A stretch of DNA of 64,000 nt from Tretioscincus oriximinensis (GCA_022410635.1 JAJVDF010000247.1:779216-843215), one strand, 5' to 3'; counted from the stretch's first letter, positions 39,155-63,814 are shown. Translations and numbers: made by a program. The notes: a model not told the origin generated them from the letters alone.

Positions 39155-39880
39155 TGTTGGGGTTAGCCATACAGGGCATATATTAATTGGCATTAATATA
39201 TCTGNTATAAAAATATAATAGGATTGACCTTTGCTAGCCAAAGTGAGGCCTGAATGGAAATTTGAAAAAATCTCTGGTCACCCCAGCCCCAGGATGTAAA
39301 CAGGAGAAGCCAAATCTCCCTTCCTGTCCTGAGGACATATCTTATTCAAGAAACCTTGCCAGACTGAATGGATTAATGACACCCATTGTGGCAAAAGGGC
39401 AATCTTTGTTTAACTAGCCATGCACCTGGGCTAAAACCATTTAGCCTGATAGTGGCCTCGAGGAAGCCCATTAAACTATTTCTCCTATGGGTGAGTCACA
39501 GTATTCCTGTACTTAGGAATAATAGCCAGGGCAAACAAAGGCCATACCATATTTGGCATTTCCTGACGCAGGCTGCACCTCCTTGGGAGGAGAGAAACAC
39601 GTCACACAGGTGTCACTACCTGGGTCCGCCCTGACCCACGTGTGCTGTACCACCCCTTTTTTTTACATCACTGAATCAATCCATGCCTTCTGATTTGAGG
39701 TCAATAAAAGACTGTATACACCTGTGTTCTGGAGTGCCTCATAACCCTATGAGCCTCCTGGATCACCTTTGAACCTAAGCTATGGTCTCCATGTGAATCT
39801 CTTTACGCGTCTTCATGCTTTGGGTCCAGCTACCTTAGGCAAGCTAAGGAGCCGAATAACGGGTAAGCGAACCCCCGTTA
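39155..39880 (+). repeat. ERV 5' LTR
   Basis: It begins TGTTGGGGTTAGCC and ends AACCCCCGTTA. AATAAA is at 39703-39708. It differs from the 3' LTR by a roughly 40-base AT-rich insertion after ATATTAATT and lacks a roughly 30-base segment present in the 3' LTR before ACCATACCATATTTGGC. Confidence 0.9.
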
Positions 39881-40034
39881 TTGTGGTGTATCCCGANGTG
39901 ATTNTGATCAGGCAGAATACNTTCTCTGGGTCTGGGTATTCGTGACGTCCTTACGGGAGTCGAGTGCGCACTGTTCTACAGCTGCTGGTAAGCATAGAAG
40001 GGCTAAGTCTGAAGGAGTAGGCGCAGGGTCAGAG

Positions 40035-41593
40035 ATGGTGATCCAGGCGGTCAAGGTAGGGATACGGTTTCTACAGGAAACCGATCCAGGTCATTCAGTC
40101 AGTGAGAAAAAGCTGAAAAAGTTTTTTCTCAAGGTCTTCGCCGCGTCTCCGTGGTTCCAGAAGGCTCTAGAGCAAAGGAACCTAAGTAATGATCTCGAGG
40201 GATTGTTTAGTGTGGCTGAAGACTGGAAAAGGGTGGGAATGGATCTGTTTTGCAGATCCAAAGTCAAGGAAGACCTCTGGTTTACTTGGCAGTTATTCCT
40301 CAGGGCTATTTTAAAGCGGGAAGCCCTGAGGAATCCTCCGGGATACAGAGACATCCCGGGAAGAAAAGTCCCAGTAAAAGGGTTAGCGATCCGGAGGCGG
40401 GATCAGAGACCCACGGGAGTGCTCTGACGGAGGTAGGGGAACCCCGCAAAGTTTTAAAGCCCGTCACTGCTCGTGCTGCTGCTGCGCTACCGGTACAGCC
40501 ACCCGCTGTCCAAGGTGCTGAAGCAGCACGGCCGTCTGAAGCAGACGTTTCAGATGAAGAAAGTGACAAGAGAGCTGTGTCTGTTAAAGGCACAGTGGCG
40601 CAGAGTTTCTTTGACGCCGCGCACAGGGGGGAGATTCTAGTGGACACTGGTTGGGTCCTTGGGGGACCCTTAGCATTCCCGGTCGTAGAGGTTACCAGAC
40701 AGGGAGCGTTAGCTCAAGAGCACGTTCCCCTTCCTTTCTCCACCATCTGGGATCTTGGGAGGGCAGTCAAGGAAAGCAGAATCAGATCCAATTATGTATT
40801 GGGTCTGATCGAGTCTCTGGGGAGTGTGCACCGTATGCTCCTGGGAGACTGGAAGGACTTATTCTGTCTAATCTTGACTCCCGGCCAGAATTCCATGTGG
40901 GATTATGAGTTTAAGGCTGCCCTGAGCAGCCAGGTTACTCAAGTTTTGCCTTTAAGCAGGCTTTATGGAGAAGGGAGGTATGCTACCGTAAATGATCAGC
41001 TAGGAACCCCAGAAGAGGCCTTCCACATTATTAGTCAGGCCGCGCTCAGGGCCCTGAGACGTGTACCTGACACTGGGGTCCCCACTAAGTCTTTCTCGTC
41101 CATAAGACAGAGCAATGAGGAGGCTTATATGAAGTTTATAGATTCCCTAAGAGAGGCTATCTATCGTCAGGTAGATGACCCTACTGCCCAGTCAGAGCTG
41201 CTTAAAAAGCTGGTGTATGAGAATGCCAATAATGATTGCAAGCTAGCTTTGGAAGCAGTTGTGAGGGGGGATGGTCATACCCTGGTCAATATGATTAAAG
41301 CTTGCCAAAGTGTAGGAAGCCATGCTTATAAAATGAATCNTCTTGCTGGTGCATTAAACCAAACACAGCAAGAAACCAGGTACCCTCCTAAATGTGGGTT
41401 CTGCTCCAAACCTGGTCATAACTGGCGAAACTGCAGAGCCCAGCTAAATGGAACTAGAAAAATATGGAGTGATACCAGGGAAAGGAAGTGTTTTATTTGT
41501 AATGACCCCAATCACATGGCATCCAGTTGTCCTCAGAGGACCTGCCTGGAGAGAAAGAAAATTTCTTTCCCCTCTGAGATTGTACCAGGTTAA
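40035..41593 (+). pseudogene. gag: ERV gag, betaretrovirus-like, frameshifted
   Basis: The first frame (ATG at 40035, stop at 40427) covers a matrix-like N-terminal domain. From about 40345-40400 the coding continues in another frame to 41593. That frame gives a linker rich in Ala/Pro, a capsid whose N-terminus (about 40676 on) has the FPV motif typical of class II retroviruses, a major homology region near 41100-41160, and two CCHC zinc knuckles (41393-41434 and 41489-41530, each C-x2-C-x4-H-x4-C). The frame change breaks the polyprotein, unless it is a base-calling error or a programmed event; gag normally has none here. The N at 41340 leaves one codon unresolved. Confidence 0.88.
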
Positions 41594-43700
41594 ATGTGTC
41601 CTTAATCTGTATGTCTGCATGCTTTCTCCATATCTGTTGTTTTTCTTTTTCCTTTTTCCTTAGAGTTAGGCTAATTTAGTTGTAAGCAGGAACCTTTGCA
41701 TATAATTTTTTTTTTGTTACTGTGGCTTTAATATTGCCCCAGTCTTGTTCTGCAAAGGCAAGCTTTAAAATTGAGCCTGCAACTCATTCCGGGTTAAAAT
41801 GCGTTTTGAATCTGTATGTGTGTATGCTCCTTCTGTGTCCATTGCTTTTTCTCTTTGTCCTTCTCGCTGAAGCTAAGCAAAATTAATTGGGAACCTTAAA
41901 GCCACGTGTTAATCTTCTTTGCTATCCTTAGTGGCCATTTTCTATCTATTCCTTGCCTGCCTTAAGCATCCATCTTAGGCAAGGATGGAGGACCCCTCTT
42001 TTAAGCTAATGCAATTCTTTTGTCCTGGACACCATTTTGGGTGAGGCAGTGGCACTTCCACGTGTAAAATTGGAAGCCTTAAGCTTTGTTGGAAGTACAG
42101 CTAAGGCGGGTCATTGTGGGTGCCAGCTAAATTTGTAAGAAGCCCTTTCATGATTTTTCCAGGGAACAGTGGCTAAAAACGCTTATTTTACTCCTTTTCT
42201 ACTTCTGTGTAGTTCATTTAATTTTCTACAGGTATATCACACCAGCCTTGGAGAAGCAAGCTAACCACAAAAGACTGCTGAGAATGAATAATCATTCTTG
42301 CTTCCCTAGCACAGCAAACGAAGAAATTTGTCTTTATCTGTTTTTCTGTTTCTTAGTTTAATTTCTGCATGCCTTTCTATTTATATGTAGCTTAGTTTTG
42401 CTATGTAACCATTTCTAGCTGGTTAATGGAAATTTANTAGCTTTAGTGTTTATTCTGTTTCTAAGTTTCATTTCTGCTGCTTTTCTATTTATACCACTCT
42501 AAATGTTTCTGCCTTTTGGCAAGGACTTGGGAGAAAACAGTTCTCCAATGCTAGCTTGTTTTTTAAAGCTTTAATAATTTTTAGTGTTTGTCTGTTACTA
42601 AGTTGTGGTTCTGTCTGCTTTTATACGCTCTGTTATCTTCATTAGTTTCCATGGAAAACAGGTTTTAGCCTGCCTGCTGTTCAGCGCTTTACACACACAC
42701 ATATATTCTAGTATGTCTATCATTCTGTATTAATATTGGTTTGTCTCTTTTTGCATCCAGTATTAATGTGCCTTTATTGTTTTCATTTTAGCTTAGAATA
42801 CATAGTTTAAAATTAGTTTGTGTTATTGATAGTTTGTAATATTGAGAAGTTTAATTAATATTGCTTAAAAGTTACTCTTCCAGCAAGTGGTTTCCACTTT
42901 GGCAGTTTGCTTTTGTTTAGCATTCTTGCTTAATCTCTTTTGCCAATTTTATTTCATTTAGTAAATTAGTTAAGCCTTCATTCCTTCTTTGATGGTGTGT
43001 GTGTGCAACGTATTGGCTGAGCCTTGGGAGTGGTTTTCTGCCAGCCACGTGGGGAAAGGCTGCAGCCAAGAAGTTATGCTTGAAGGACCCAAACCAAGGG
43101 AGGTCCCTTGTGGGTGCCAGCAAAGTTTGTGAGGACCTGTCTTGGATCAGAGCCAAAACCCACAGGAGATGCCATTCCAGCTCCTGATCCAGAGATCCAA
43201 AGACGATCCAGGTCCCTCCATTTTGCCACTTGCCTGCCTTGTCTAAGACTCTATTTGCTTCATTTCATGGAACCTTTCCAGCGCTTAAAAGGAATTTGCA
43301 AAGTTAAAAAGTCCACATGGAGCCTTTTTCTGCTTGGCTTTTTTCCTGTGGCTCTTGGGCCCCCACCAATCGGGCCCTCACCATTCAATCCTACTGGAAA
43401 AGCTGCTTTCAGCTGATGTGCCTTATTAAAAGAACTTTATGTAATTACTGCATTATTATTTGGTTTAGAACTGTATTTTGAGGGAAAAATACTTTTATGC
43501 CTTGTTTTATTTACTGTATTATTGATATGCCATTATAGTTTATAAGTGTATTTTTTGTATTGCTTAATTCTAAGTGTTTTTTTTACTGTATTTTCTTAAT
43601 TACCTACTGGTTATTTATTAACCCGTGGACACANAACTTTTTCTTATGTTCCTGCACATATTCCGGATGGCACTGAATGCTGCCTATCTAAACTTTCCAT
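41594..43700 (+). other. ERV internal region with no pol, internally repeated, non-coding
   Basis: Between gag and env I find no protease, reverse transcriptase or integrase frame in any of the six frames. The sequence is T-rich with diverged direct repeats: for example 41586-41660 resembles 41790-41865 (CTGTATGTCTGCATGCT / CTGTATGTGTGTATGCT), and GTGGGTGCCAGCTAAATTTG (42117) resembles GTGGGTGCCAGCAAAGTTTG (43109). Confidence 0.6.
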
Positions 43701-43769
43701 GATTTTATCTAAAAATATGAACGCAACATCCCAAGCATTAAGTCTTTTAAACTCTGAACAAAGTGAGTT

Positions 43770-44184
43770 GAGATAAGCTGTTATCCATCATAGGACTGCT
43801 CTGGATTATCTGCTTCTGGTTCATAATAAGGGTTGCAATGAAATTGCAGAAATGTGCTGTTTTGACATAGAAGACAATAAGGAAAAAATTAATCAGGATA
43901 TTGAAACTGTAAATGATTTGTCTAAATATATTACTGTTCAAACATCTATTTTTAAAGGATATTGGGATTCGTTATGGGACTGGCTCCCCAGCCTGAAATG
44001 GTTGAAATTAATTGTACAAATTATGGTATTTGTAATTGCATTCTCTCTGCTGTTGTGTCTCTGTGTACAGTGTGTACCCTTACTCTTCAAGTTGAGGTCA
44101 GCCTGTTGTCCAAAATTTAATTCTAGGAATAGGGAGCATTTAGCCATTGAACTCAGAGAACTTTCTCGTCTTTCAAAAAATTAA
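43770..44184 (+). pseudogene. env: ERV env transmembrane subunit remnant
   Basis: A frame open to 44184 carries a CX6CC motif at about 43834-43860, as in gamma-type and D-type transmembrane subunits. A hydrophobic membrane anchor (about 44005-44085) and a short cytoplasmic tail follow. The receptor-binding subunit and the fusion peptide region are absent or degraded, and stops lie upstream. It is not a functional envelope. Confidence 0.78.
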
Positions 44185-44196
44185 AAAAGGATGAAT

Positions 44197-44904
44197 TGTT
44201 GGGGTTAGCCATACAGGGCATATATTAATTAGCCAAAGTGAGGCCTGAATGGAAATTTGAAAAAGTCTCTGGTCACCCCAGCCCCAGGATGTAAACAGGA
44301 GAAGCCAAATCTCCCTTCTTGTCCTGAGGGCATATCTTATTCAAGAAACCTTGCCAGACTGAATGGATTAATGACACCCATTGTGGCAAAAGGGCAATCT
44401 TTGTTTAACTAGCCATGCACCTGGGCTAAAACCATTTAGCCTGATAGTGGCCTCGAGGAAGCCCATTAAACCATTTCTCCTATGGGTGAGTCACAGTATT
44501 CCTGTACTTAGGAATAATAGCCAGGGCAAACAAAGGCTAAAAGGGTCCATCCTTTATCTCACCACCATACCATATTTGGCATTTCTTGACGCAGGCTGCA
44601 CCTCCTTGGGAGGAGAGAAACACGTCACACAGGTGTCACTACCTGGGTCCGCCCTGACCCACGTGTGCTGCACCACCCCTTTTTTGACATCACTGAATCA
44701 ATCCATGCCTTCTGATTTGAGGTCAATAAAAGACTGTGCACACCTGTGTTCTGGAGTGCCTCATAACCCTATGAGCCTCCTGGATCACCTTTGAATCTAA
44801 GCTACGGTCTCCGTGTGAATCTCTTTACACGTGTCTGCACGCTTTGGATCCAGCTACCTTAGGCAAGCTAAGGAGCCGAATAACNGGTAAGCGAACCCCC
44901 GTTA
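44197..44904 (+). repeat. ERV 3' LTR
   Basis: It has the same ends as the 5' LTR, AATAAA at 44725-44730, and is preceded by an A-rich purine tract (near 44180-44193) that may be the polypurine tract. Few substitutions separate it from the 5' LTR, indicating a fairly young insertion. Confidence 0.9.
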
Positions 44905-45307
44905 GTCTGCACTAGCAGATCTCTGTTCTAAGATGTAATAATACAAAATAAGGCTCGTGCATGAAGAGCACAGTTGTACTTTGGACTGCTTTTTTGGAAA
45001 CTGTTGTTTCCAAAGATGCTGACATTATATAAACAAAAACTGAATAGCTTAGAACAAGGGACTTGAAGTGTTGGATTCCGCTCTTGGTTTGGAATATAGT
45101 TCCCATCTTCTGTGAAGGTTGCTCCTGATGGCTGGNCAAGTGGAATATAATATTTATGCTCTGTTCAGCAACAATAAAAAATGTAGTACTATTACTCTAT
45201 CTATGAGACAATAATGGTTCTGAAAAATTATAGTAAATTTNTTCCCATCAACAACAGAAGAGTTATTGCTAAATAGATGCTACTGATTTCAAAGCTTCTT
45301 AAAAGCG

Positions 45308-45785
45308 TAGACTGACCTAATTTTCTGAGGCCCAAATGGGATAATTAATATTCATGCTAATTTGCATATTCATGAATATGCAAATCATCCACCAATATGC
45401 ATTCCCCTCCGTAATTCCTGCCTAAGAAATCTCTGAAGCATGTGACCATTTTTTAAAGTGTGTGCGAATTTTTAAAATGTGTGAGAATTTTTGAAGTGCA
45501 TCAGAAATTTACATTTTTTATTTTTTACTGAGCGGAGGGTGCCCTGGTCCTGGTTGCTAGAACACCCTAGTGGTGGTGCAGTGAGTTGATTTTTNAAAAA
45601 AAACCTTTTTGAAGTGTGTGNGAAATTTTTGAAGTGCATAAGAATTTTTTATTTTTTATTGAGGGGAGTGTGCCTTCAGGAGCCCTAGTGGTGGTGCAGT
45701 GATTATTNTTTTTTAAATATTTTTTTCTCAGCAAAACCTGGGGAAATGGGTTTTTTCCTCCAAAAGGGGCCATCTGGTCTGCCTA
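45308..45785. mobile_element. hAT-like MITE, GACCAG family, long form (copy F)
   Basis: This is collinear with copy D from TAGACTGACCTAATTTTCTG to CATCTGGTCTGCCTA, and shows internal duplication of the GAAGTGCAT / TAGTGGTGGTGCAGTGA segments. Confidence 0.78.
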
Positions 45786-45939
45786 TAAAACTGGCATCAC
45801 AACAGGTTTATAAANTGGGATAGAAAATGGATTCTGTCAGATCTGGCCTCGTTATTTTTCCATTTCAGCTAAGTAGAAAATGGTGCCAGTTAATGCTGGC
45901 CAGCAGTGATTGGAACTTTTGAGGTATTTCCTTATCAGA

Positions 45940-46212
45940 AGAAGGAGGAGGAGAAGGAGAAGAACTGGGTTACACCCCGCTTTTCTCATCCAAAGGGACT
46001 CAAAGCATTTTACAGGCTTATTTTTTGCTCAAAGACTTATATGCTATATTTCCCACAATGCTTTGATGGTCCCCATTTATCTAATTGCGAGTCTTGCTCT
46101 CAAATAGCTGGGTTGGCTAGAGCTGAGGCCAGTGTAGGCCGACACAGAGCTTTGAACTCGGTATCTCTGCTGAAACACCAAGGCTTTTAACCGCTACACC
46201 ACTATATCTCAC
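45940..46212 (-). mobile_element. tRNA-derived SINE, reverse orientation
   Basis: On the minus strand it begins with a tRNA-like head (AGTGGTGTAGCGGTTAAAAG) and contains CTAGCCAACCCAGCTATTTG. It ends in a TTC/TCC-rich tail, seen as GAA/GGA on the plus strand at 45941-45963. Confidence 0.75.
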
Positions 46213-46305
46213 TTCCGAAGTGAGGTAGAAGCAAATAAAAGTTATTTAGCTTTTTTCCTGCTCTCAGTCCATTCTCAAAGTGAGTCCCCATTTCCTTAGT
46301 ATTGT

Positions 46306-46362
46306 ATGTGTGTGTGTGTGTGTGTGTGTNTNTGTGTGTGTGAGAGAGAGAGAGAGAGAGAA
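46306..46362. repeat. (TG)n(AG)n microsatellite
   Basis: About 17 TG units, with two N positions, pass into nine or ten AG units. Confidence 0.95.
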
Positions 46363-46419
46363 CTCTGGTAAGAAGAAATAAGGGCAGGACAGCAGCTTGT
46401 GGGGCCACTTTGTCGGGCT

Positions 46420-46725
46420 ACTATGAGACAGAAAGCTGGATCAAATGGGCTGTGGAGGCCTCCCTCTTATGTTCATGGAGGCCAAGGGTACAAATAGCTA
46501 CTAGCATGGATCTCTTAATACTGCCTCCGGGATGGAACAATAAGCAATATTCCTGAAATACCATTTGCCGGGNGTTGAGAACAGGTGAGGGTTTTGCCTT
46601 CTTCTGTTCCAGACTGCCCAGGTGCATTGGGTGGGCCACTGTGTGAGACAGAATGCTGGACTAGATGGGCTCAGTGCCAATTCAGCAGAACTCCCCTTAT
46701 GTTCTCTTACGTTCTATGTTCTTAA
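46420..46725 (+). repeat. LINE 3' end of CR1 type
   Basis: TCTTAATACTGCCTCCGGG, AATACCATTTGCCGGG, CTGGACTAGATGGGCTC and a TTATGTTCT tail place it in the family at 2085-2300. Confidence 0.75.
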
Positions 46726-46746
46726 GTAATAATAAAGAAGGAAGAC

Positions 46747-46959
46747 ATGGCTGAAAGTGTGGCTCCAAAGACCTTATTTCAGAACATGTCCTTTCGTCTA
46801 GGTCCTGACTCCATTGCTGAGCACCTTCTTCGTGAGCGAGTGCCTTGTCGTCCAGATGCCAGTCGGCGAAACTCTGCTGTTGCTCATCTGCCTGCATCTT
46901 CTTTGTGGCTTCTTATAGTGGCATCCTTGGTGGCCTTGTTAACGAAAGTCGTAAGCTGA
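46747..46959 (+). CDS. Unidentified small membrane-like frame (uncertain)
   Basis: This 70-codon ATG frame lies just 3' of a LINE tail and ends in a hydrophobic segment (SSLWLLIVASLVALLTKVVS). Its composition is more gene-like than nearby frames, and it could be a processed pseudogene or chance. I do not recognise it, and there is no sign of introns or a poly(A) tract directly after it. Confidence 0.2.
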   Translation: MAESVAPKTLFQNMSFRLGPDSIAEHLLRERVPCRPDASRRNSAVAHLPASSLWLLIVASLVALLTKVVS

Positions 46960-49900
46960 GAACAAAACCTATTTCTGGCATTGAAATCTGCCCTCCACCT
47001 TTGACTTTGTAAGAGGTGTTCTGACATTTCTCCAGCTCCTTTTACCTGAGATGATTTTTCATTGAAAGTATCATCCAGGTGGCTTCTGATTTATTTCTCT
47101 CAGAGTAGCTGGCTTTGATTGGCTCATAAGCTTTTGCACTTAACAACATAGAATTGTAAGTCTCCTTGTGATAACATTTGGGTCTTTTCACAATTTGACT
47201 AAGAACAGTCCAAGCAATTGATAGCAACATAATGTTTGTATTGCTAATTGCTTCACTATTCCCCATCCATTCCAAAAGCATCCTTAAACATACCTACTGA
47301 CTTTAAGCATGGTCATTCTTGTGCTGTGGAAACATCCCTGCATAAAGTTTGAATCCCGGATTCCAATCCTTTCTCTGTACTACACATCATGTGACATATT
47401 TTCACCCAAGCCAATGTGTGGTCAGCCAGGTATGTAGAATACAAAAAAGCCAGAAAATATCACCTTTGCATTCTTTGCTCTTGTNTTAGGAGCAAGAATA
47501 AGGATTCTTCCCCATTACAACCTTAAATTGTTATTTCTTTTAAAGTGCAGGAAAAAGTATTTGCAATTGTGTCTCACCCACCTTCAGGTTTCCATTGCTT
47601 AACAATCTTNTCACATGATGAGCCCCATAAGGCATTGCTGCGCATGCTTCCTACAATTCCCAGCATGCTCTGCAAGCTGAGAGCCAATGAACCTTTGCAT
47701 GTAGTCCTGAAGGTTTTTGAAGTTCTTTTCAGTGCAAGTTTAAAAATGAATGATCAAGGAACACAGATTTTTTTNCATCAGTGATGAGTTCTCGTTTGTT
47801 AATCCTAAGCAAAAGGCTTTAAAGAGTTTTCACATAAAATATTAAGGAACCAGTGGCACCATGTGGGTTGCCAGTGTCCAGGTCAAGCATCTCCATTCTC
47901 CATCATCACTACCACCATTTACCATCTTGCTCTTTTCTGTACCCGGGTCACAAAGAGAGTAGCTGGCTATCCAAGGGATCCCCACCTACGCTGCACTGCC
48001 TCCTTCCCTCCCAGTGTTATGCCTTCCCCTTCCCCAGTTGTGAGAATCTTATAAGAATCTCATACATTTGTCAGATTGTAGACACTTGTGTGAAGTGTAA
48101 ATTCCTGTGCAGCAATGCATGAGAATGTGCCAGGACCAGGAATGACAGCATTGTGATGTCACTCTCTGTCCCTGCTTCTGGGAAATGATGCCTAGAGTGA
48201 TATCACTTCTGTTCCCATTGTTTTTAAGTATAATATGTACCCAAGGCCAGGGAGTACCCAGTTTTCTTTTCCACTATAATCTGAATTGTATATTTATGAA
48301 CATTTGGAAGGTTTGATTTGTAGCTGGTCCAAATTAGATTCTTTCTGTTCTAGCTTGTGGCAGCTATGATTCTCCTTTATGTGGATCTTAACAAAATTGG
48401 CACTCTAAATTTTTTTTTTAAAAAAACCCTGATTGCCAGCTTCATGTTAATTCCAAGTGATTTGGGAGCAGAGTTGCTAGAAACTGAGGCATGAAACATG
48501 TGCAAATAAGGGCCCTTTTCAATAAGCCTGAAAAACTTACCAAACTGAAAAGACAATTTTTTCTACTCCTGTTCATGTTTGCCTGCCTATTCCTCACCCT
48601 TCCTTTATATCTCACCAGAAAAATCCTTTTTCCTGATGCTTCTTTCAAGAAATTTTTGTATATGAATATTTCTCTGTGTTAAATAAACACACACAGTTGT
48701 GAAAATATGCACACAGTAAAGCTTGTCAGTCACCACATGATCACTTTGTACCACTCATGTTTTTTATCCACAAGATTTTTCCTACCCTATAAACCATGAA
48801 AATGCAAGTTCCTGGGAAAACTTCAGGCTCCTGAAATAAATTTCCCTTTGAAATGTATTGATTCATTCATCAACATTAGAATTTCTCACTATTTATNAAA
48901 TCATCTCTCACCACCCTTCTATTCCTGTATTATTTGTCTTTCTCTCTATTTCCTTCTCTTTGTCCAGACTTCTCTGTCATCCTCTTTCTGGCTCCCTCCC
49001 TCTGTCCACTCCATCCCCTCTGACCCCATCTGTTCCCTCCTCCTCTNTGCATCCAATTTCTCATTCTCTCTTGGGAGCTAGTTGATTGCAAAAGGAAGAT
49101 CAAAGCTGACTGCAATGCTTTGCCTTGAACTCCCTCCTCCCCATCTCTTCCCTTTTATTAGATGCTAATCCCCTGTGCTTGGCACCGGTAGCCCCTTGGC
49201 ACTAATGAAGAAGGTTTTTTAATCAGCTGCCACCGAACTTCTCCACTTGATTCCGATCCCCCAAGGACCGTGTCGCGCAGGAGGGTGCTGGAGCCCTGGG
49301 CTGCCAGCTCATTTATCACTCCTTTTCTGACACCTTTCTGCTCAGCACAGCCAGCCAGGAAAGGAGCTCTTGATTCTTCCTTCTGCACAGTGATGGAGGA
49401 ACATCTTTCTCCGTGCGTAAATTGAGCCCTTGGGAGTGGCACTTTGCATTGCCCTGCAGAAAGGTTCTTGACGTCTTCTTCAAAAACATCCCTGTGTAAT
49501 GGCATCTGCTCAGAAGCAGTTCTTCACTAAAGGAGAAAGCTCTAGGCAGTCTGTCCAGTGATGGGCCAGGCTTGGTTCAAGTGGAAGATCTGTGGTTCAT
49601 CTTCAACCACCAAAGCAGCTGAAGGTCTCAGAATAACAACCGTGACACTTAATGTTTGCAGCATGGCTTTCCTTTGAATTGATTGGTGATCTATTTCTGG
49701 AAGAGGACCCATTTCCTGGCATTGAATGTCAACACCTTTCTTCTGATTTGGTGCTTCTGAACAGAGGTAGACAGTGTGACCTTGTGCCTGGCGTGGATGA
49801 CGTTTTAGACTTTTGCTTGGAATTCAGTCTTTCAACACCATCAAGGAACAGTCTAGGAGATCACATCCAATTTATACTGATTTGGTCTGCATGTGTTTCG

Positions 49901-51655
49901 AGCATTTTTGTAAAAGTATCAGATCTCCAAAATTAATCTTTGTTTCTAAGCTTCCTTTGCAGAATCGTACATGAACTTTCAGGGGTGACCTTCCTTTCTC
50001 CCAGTTCTTTGGTGTGGCAGATCTAAAGTCACTTGAGGACGTCTTTGACCAGAAAACCCTTTGCTCTTGCAACTTGTAGTTTCTTTCAGCGTGAACTGGA
50101 GGTGATTGTTGAAAACAGGAGACAAGGGAGTCAGAATGGAAGAGATTGGATTACTTTGTGCGGGAGTGAAACTGTATTAGAGAGTAATTCTTAAAGGAGG
50201 ACAAAAATAAAAAAGGAAACACCAGCCGTCTGAGCTGTGTTGATCCCAAAGGAACACAGCTGGTGTAGAGGGCAAAGACATTGTTTTGCTCAGACAATCT
50301 ACATCTGAAGTCAGTTTCTAATAGAACTGGACAACTAAAGAAAGACTGAACAGAACTGGCCAAGTCACTGGATGGAAAGTTTCAGAAGAGAAAAGATGGA
50401 TTTAATAATGAACAGTACTTGCAAGTCCACCACTGGGGATACGAAGTGAAGACGATCAAAATATGATACCATAAAAATTAGCTGTTATACACCCTTGGCC
50501 TACTATCAAAATCTGGCTACCACAGGAAGTTTGAAGCAAAAGAAGTGTATGAGAAGACCGATGGGATGTGTCAACAGTTACTTTTGAAGTGCATCCTCTT
50601 GTCCTGAGAAGAAATTGTTTTGAGGCTTGGGTGGGAAGAACATCAGGAGGACTGAATTGTTTCTCTTTTTAGTTAGCTGTATAACCTCTCAATCTTTAAT
50701 GCAAGAAACTTTTGAATTGTTCACCCAACCAACTGAGCTTGGAAGGAAATAGGCCATTTGTGTTTTTAAAAGTAGTATTTTATCCCTGAGGATTTTTTCT
50801 TTCTATTTGAAATTAGTTCAGATTTTTCCTCTGGGGCCATTGTTCAGGGTTTAGATTCCCATGCATGTCTGAATGTGCATTTAGGGACAGATATAAAATT
50901 AAGGAGACATATCTGACTGGGAACTCTGAAATTGTTAGCAATCCTTTGGGGATTTTAAAATACTTTTTGTATTTGCCTGAAAAGCATTTCTGCTTTTGAA
51001 AAACTTCAGAGGTTTTAGATTTTAATTAGAAAGATTGTTCATTTTAGGCAAATAGCCCATAACTGCTTTTTAACAAGACTTTGAAAGTCCATTTTTCCTA
51101 TCTAGAATAGATGTGGAAAGGAAAAAAAGGTTATTCTGGAGGAGCATTTTAAAACTCGTTTTATAGAACTTAACACCAGTTAGTGAATTTGCAAGTAATT
51201 AGCTATAATTTCTACTTCCATGGAGTGATGGCTTCCAGCCTCCTCTGTGTACAATTGTTTATTCAGATGTCTTTTGAATAGTTCATGTTTTTGGCTCCTA
51301 ACATTGTTTTCCTTTTTACTGCCGAGCGATTTGTTTCTTGGTAAACTTTTACTTTCATGTTTTGAGTGATTCAAGTAACTAGTCCCTAGTGTCTAATTTT
51401 CAGCACAGTTTCCATTTTGTATGTTGCTTGCTTTACCATAGACACATTAACGAATAAGAAAGACAAATTCACAATCAAAAGTTCTTTGAATGTGCAAACA
51501 GAGGTTTATCCGGAGTCGGTGCCTACCAGTTTCAACGAGGAAATCCCAGAATTATCCATCTGTAGAGGATGTGGTGAAGTTTTAAGTTTCGGGAGGCTTG
51601 ACTTTAGCTTCAGATAATAAACGAGCACTTCCTTGTACCACAGGAAACTGGAACA
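46960..51655. other. Upstream region of GSG1L2, nothing recognised
   Basis: The stretch is mostly unique-looking sequence with a pyrimidine-rich stretch at 48890-49090. A minus frame at 49158-49505 and others lack family likeness. The GSG1L2 promoter probably lies in the last few hundred bases but shows no clear core element. Confidence 0.45.

Positions 51656-63814
<12,159 letters not shown>

Larger units (their letters stand above)
39155..44904 (+). mobile_element. Endogenous retrovirus with two LTRs (defective)
   Basis: Two near-identical LTRs (39155-39880 and 44197-44904) bracket about 4.3 kb and are flanked by a perfect 6-bp duplication GTCTGC (39149-39154, 44905-44910), so this is one insertion. 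A TGG-starting primer-binding site lies just inside the 5' LTR (39884). Gag is of betaretrovirus-like type and frameshifted. No pol is recognisable. An env transmembrane remnant lies before the 3' LTR. The provirus cannot replicate. It landed inside an older fold-back repeat (38949-44979 without the provirus). Confidence 0.93.
38949..44979. repeat. Fold-back repeat that received the ERV
   Basis: The left arm (GTACAATGGCCCTTTTTGTA, 38949 on) and the right arm (ending GAGCACAGTTGTAC, 44979) are inverted and enclose the provirus. The GGGCCTTATTTTG core relates it to the hairpins at 11653-11784 and 15178-15356. Confidence 0.55.

Noticed and set aside
49158..49505. 115-codon minus frame
   Set aside because: There is no recognisable family, no splice context and ordinary composition; it is probably chance.
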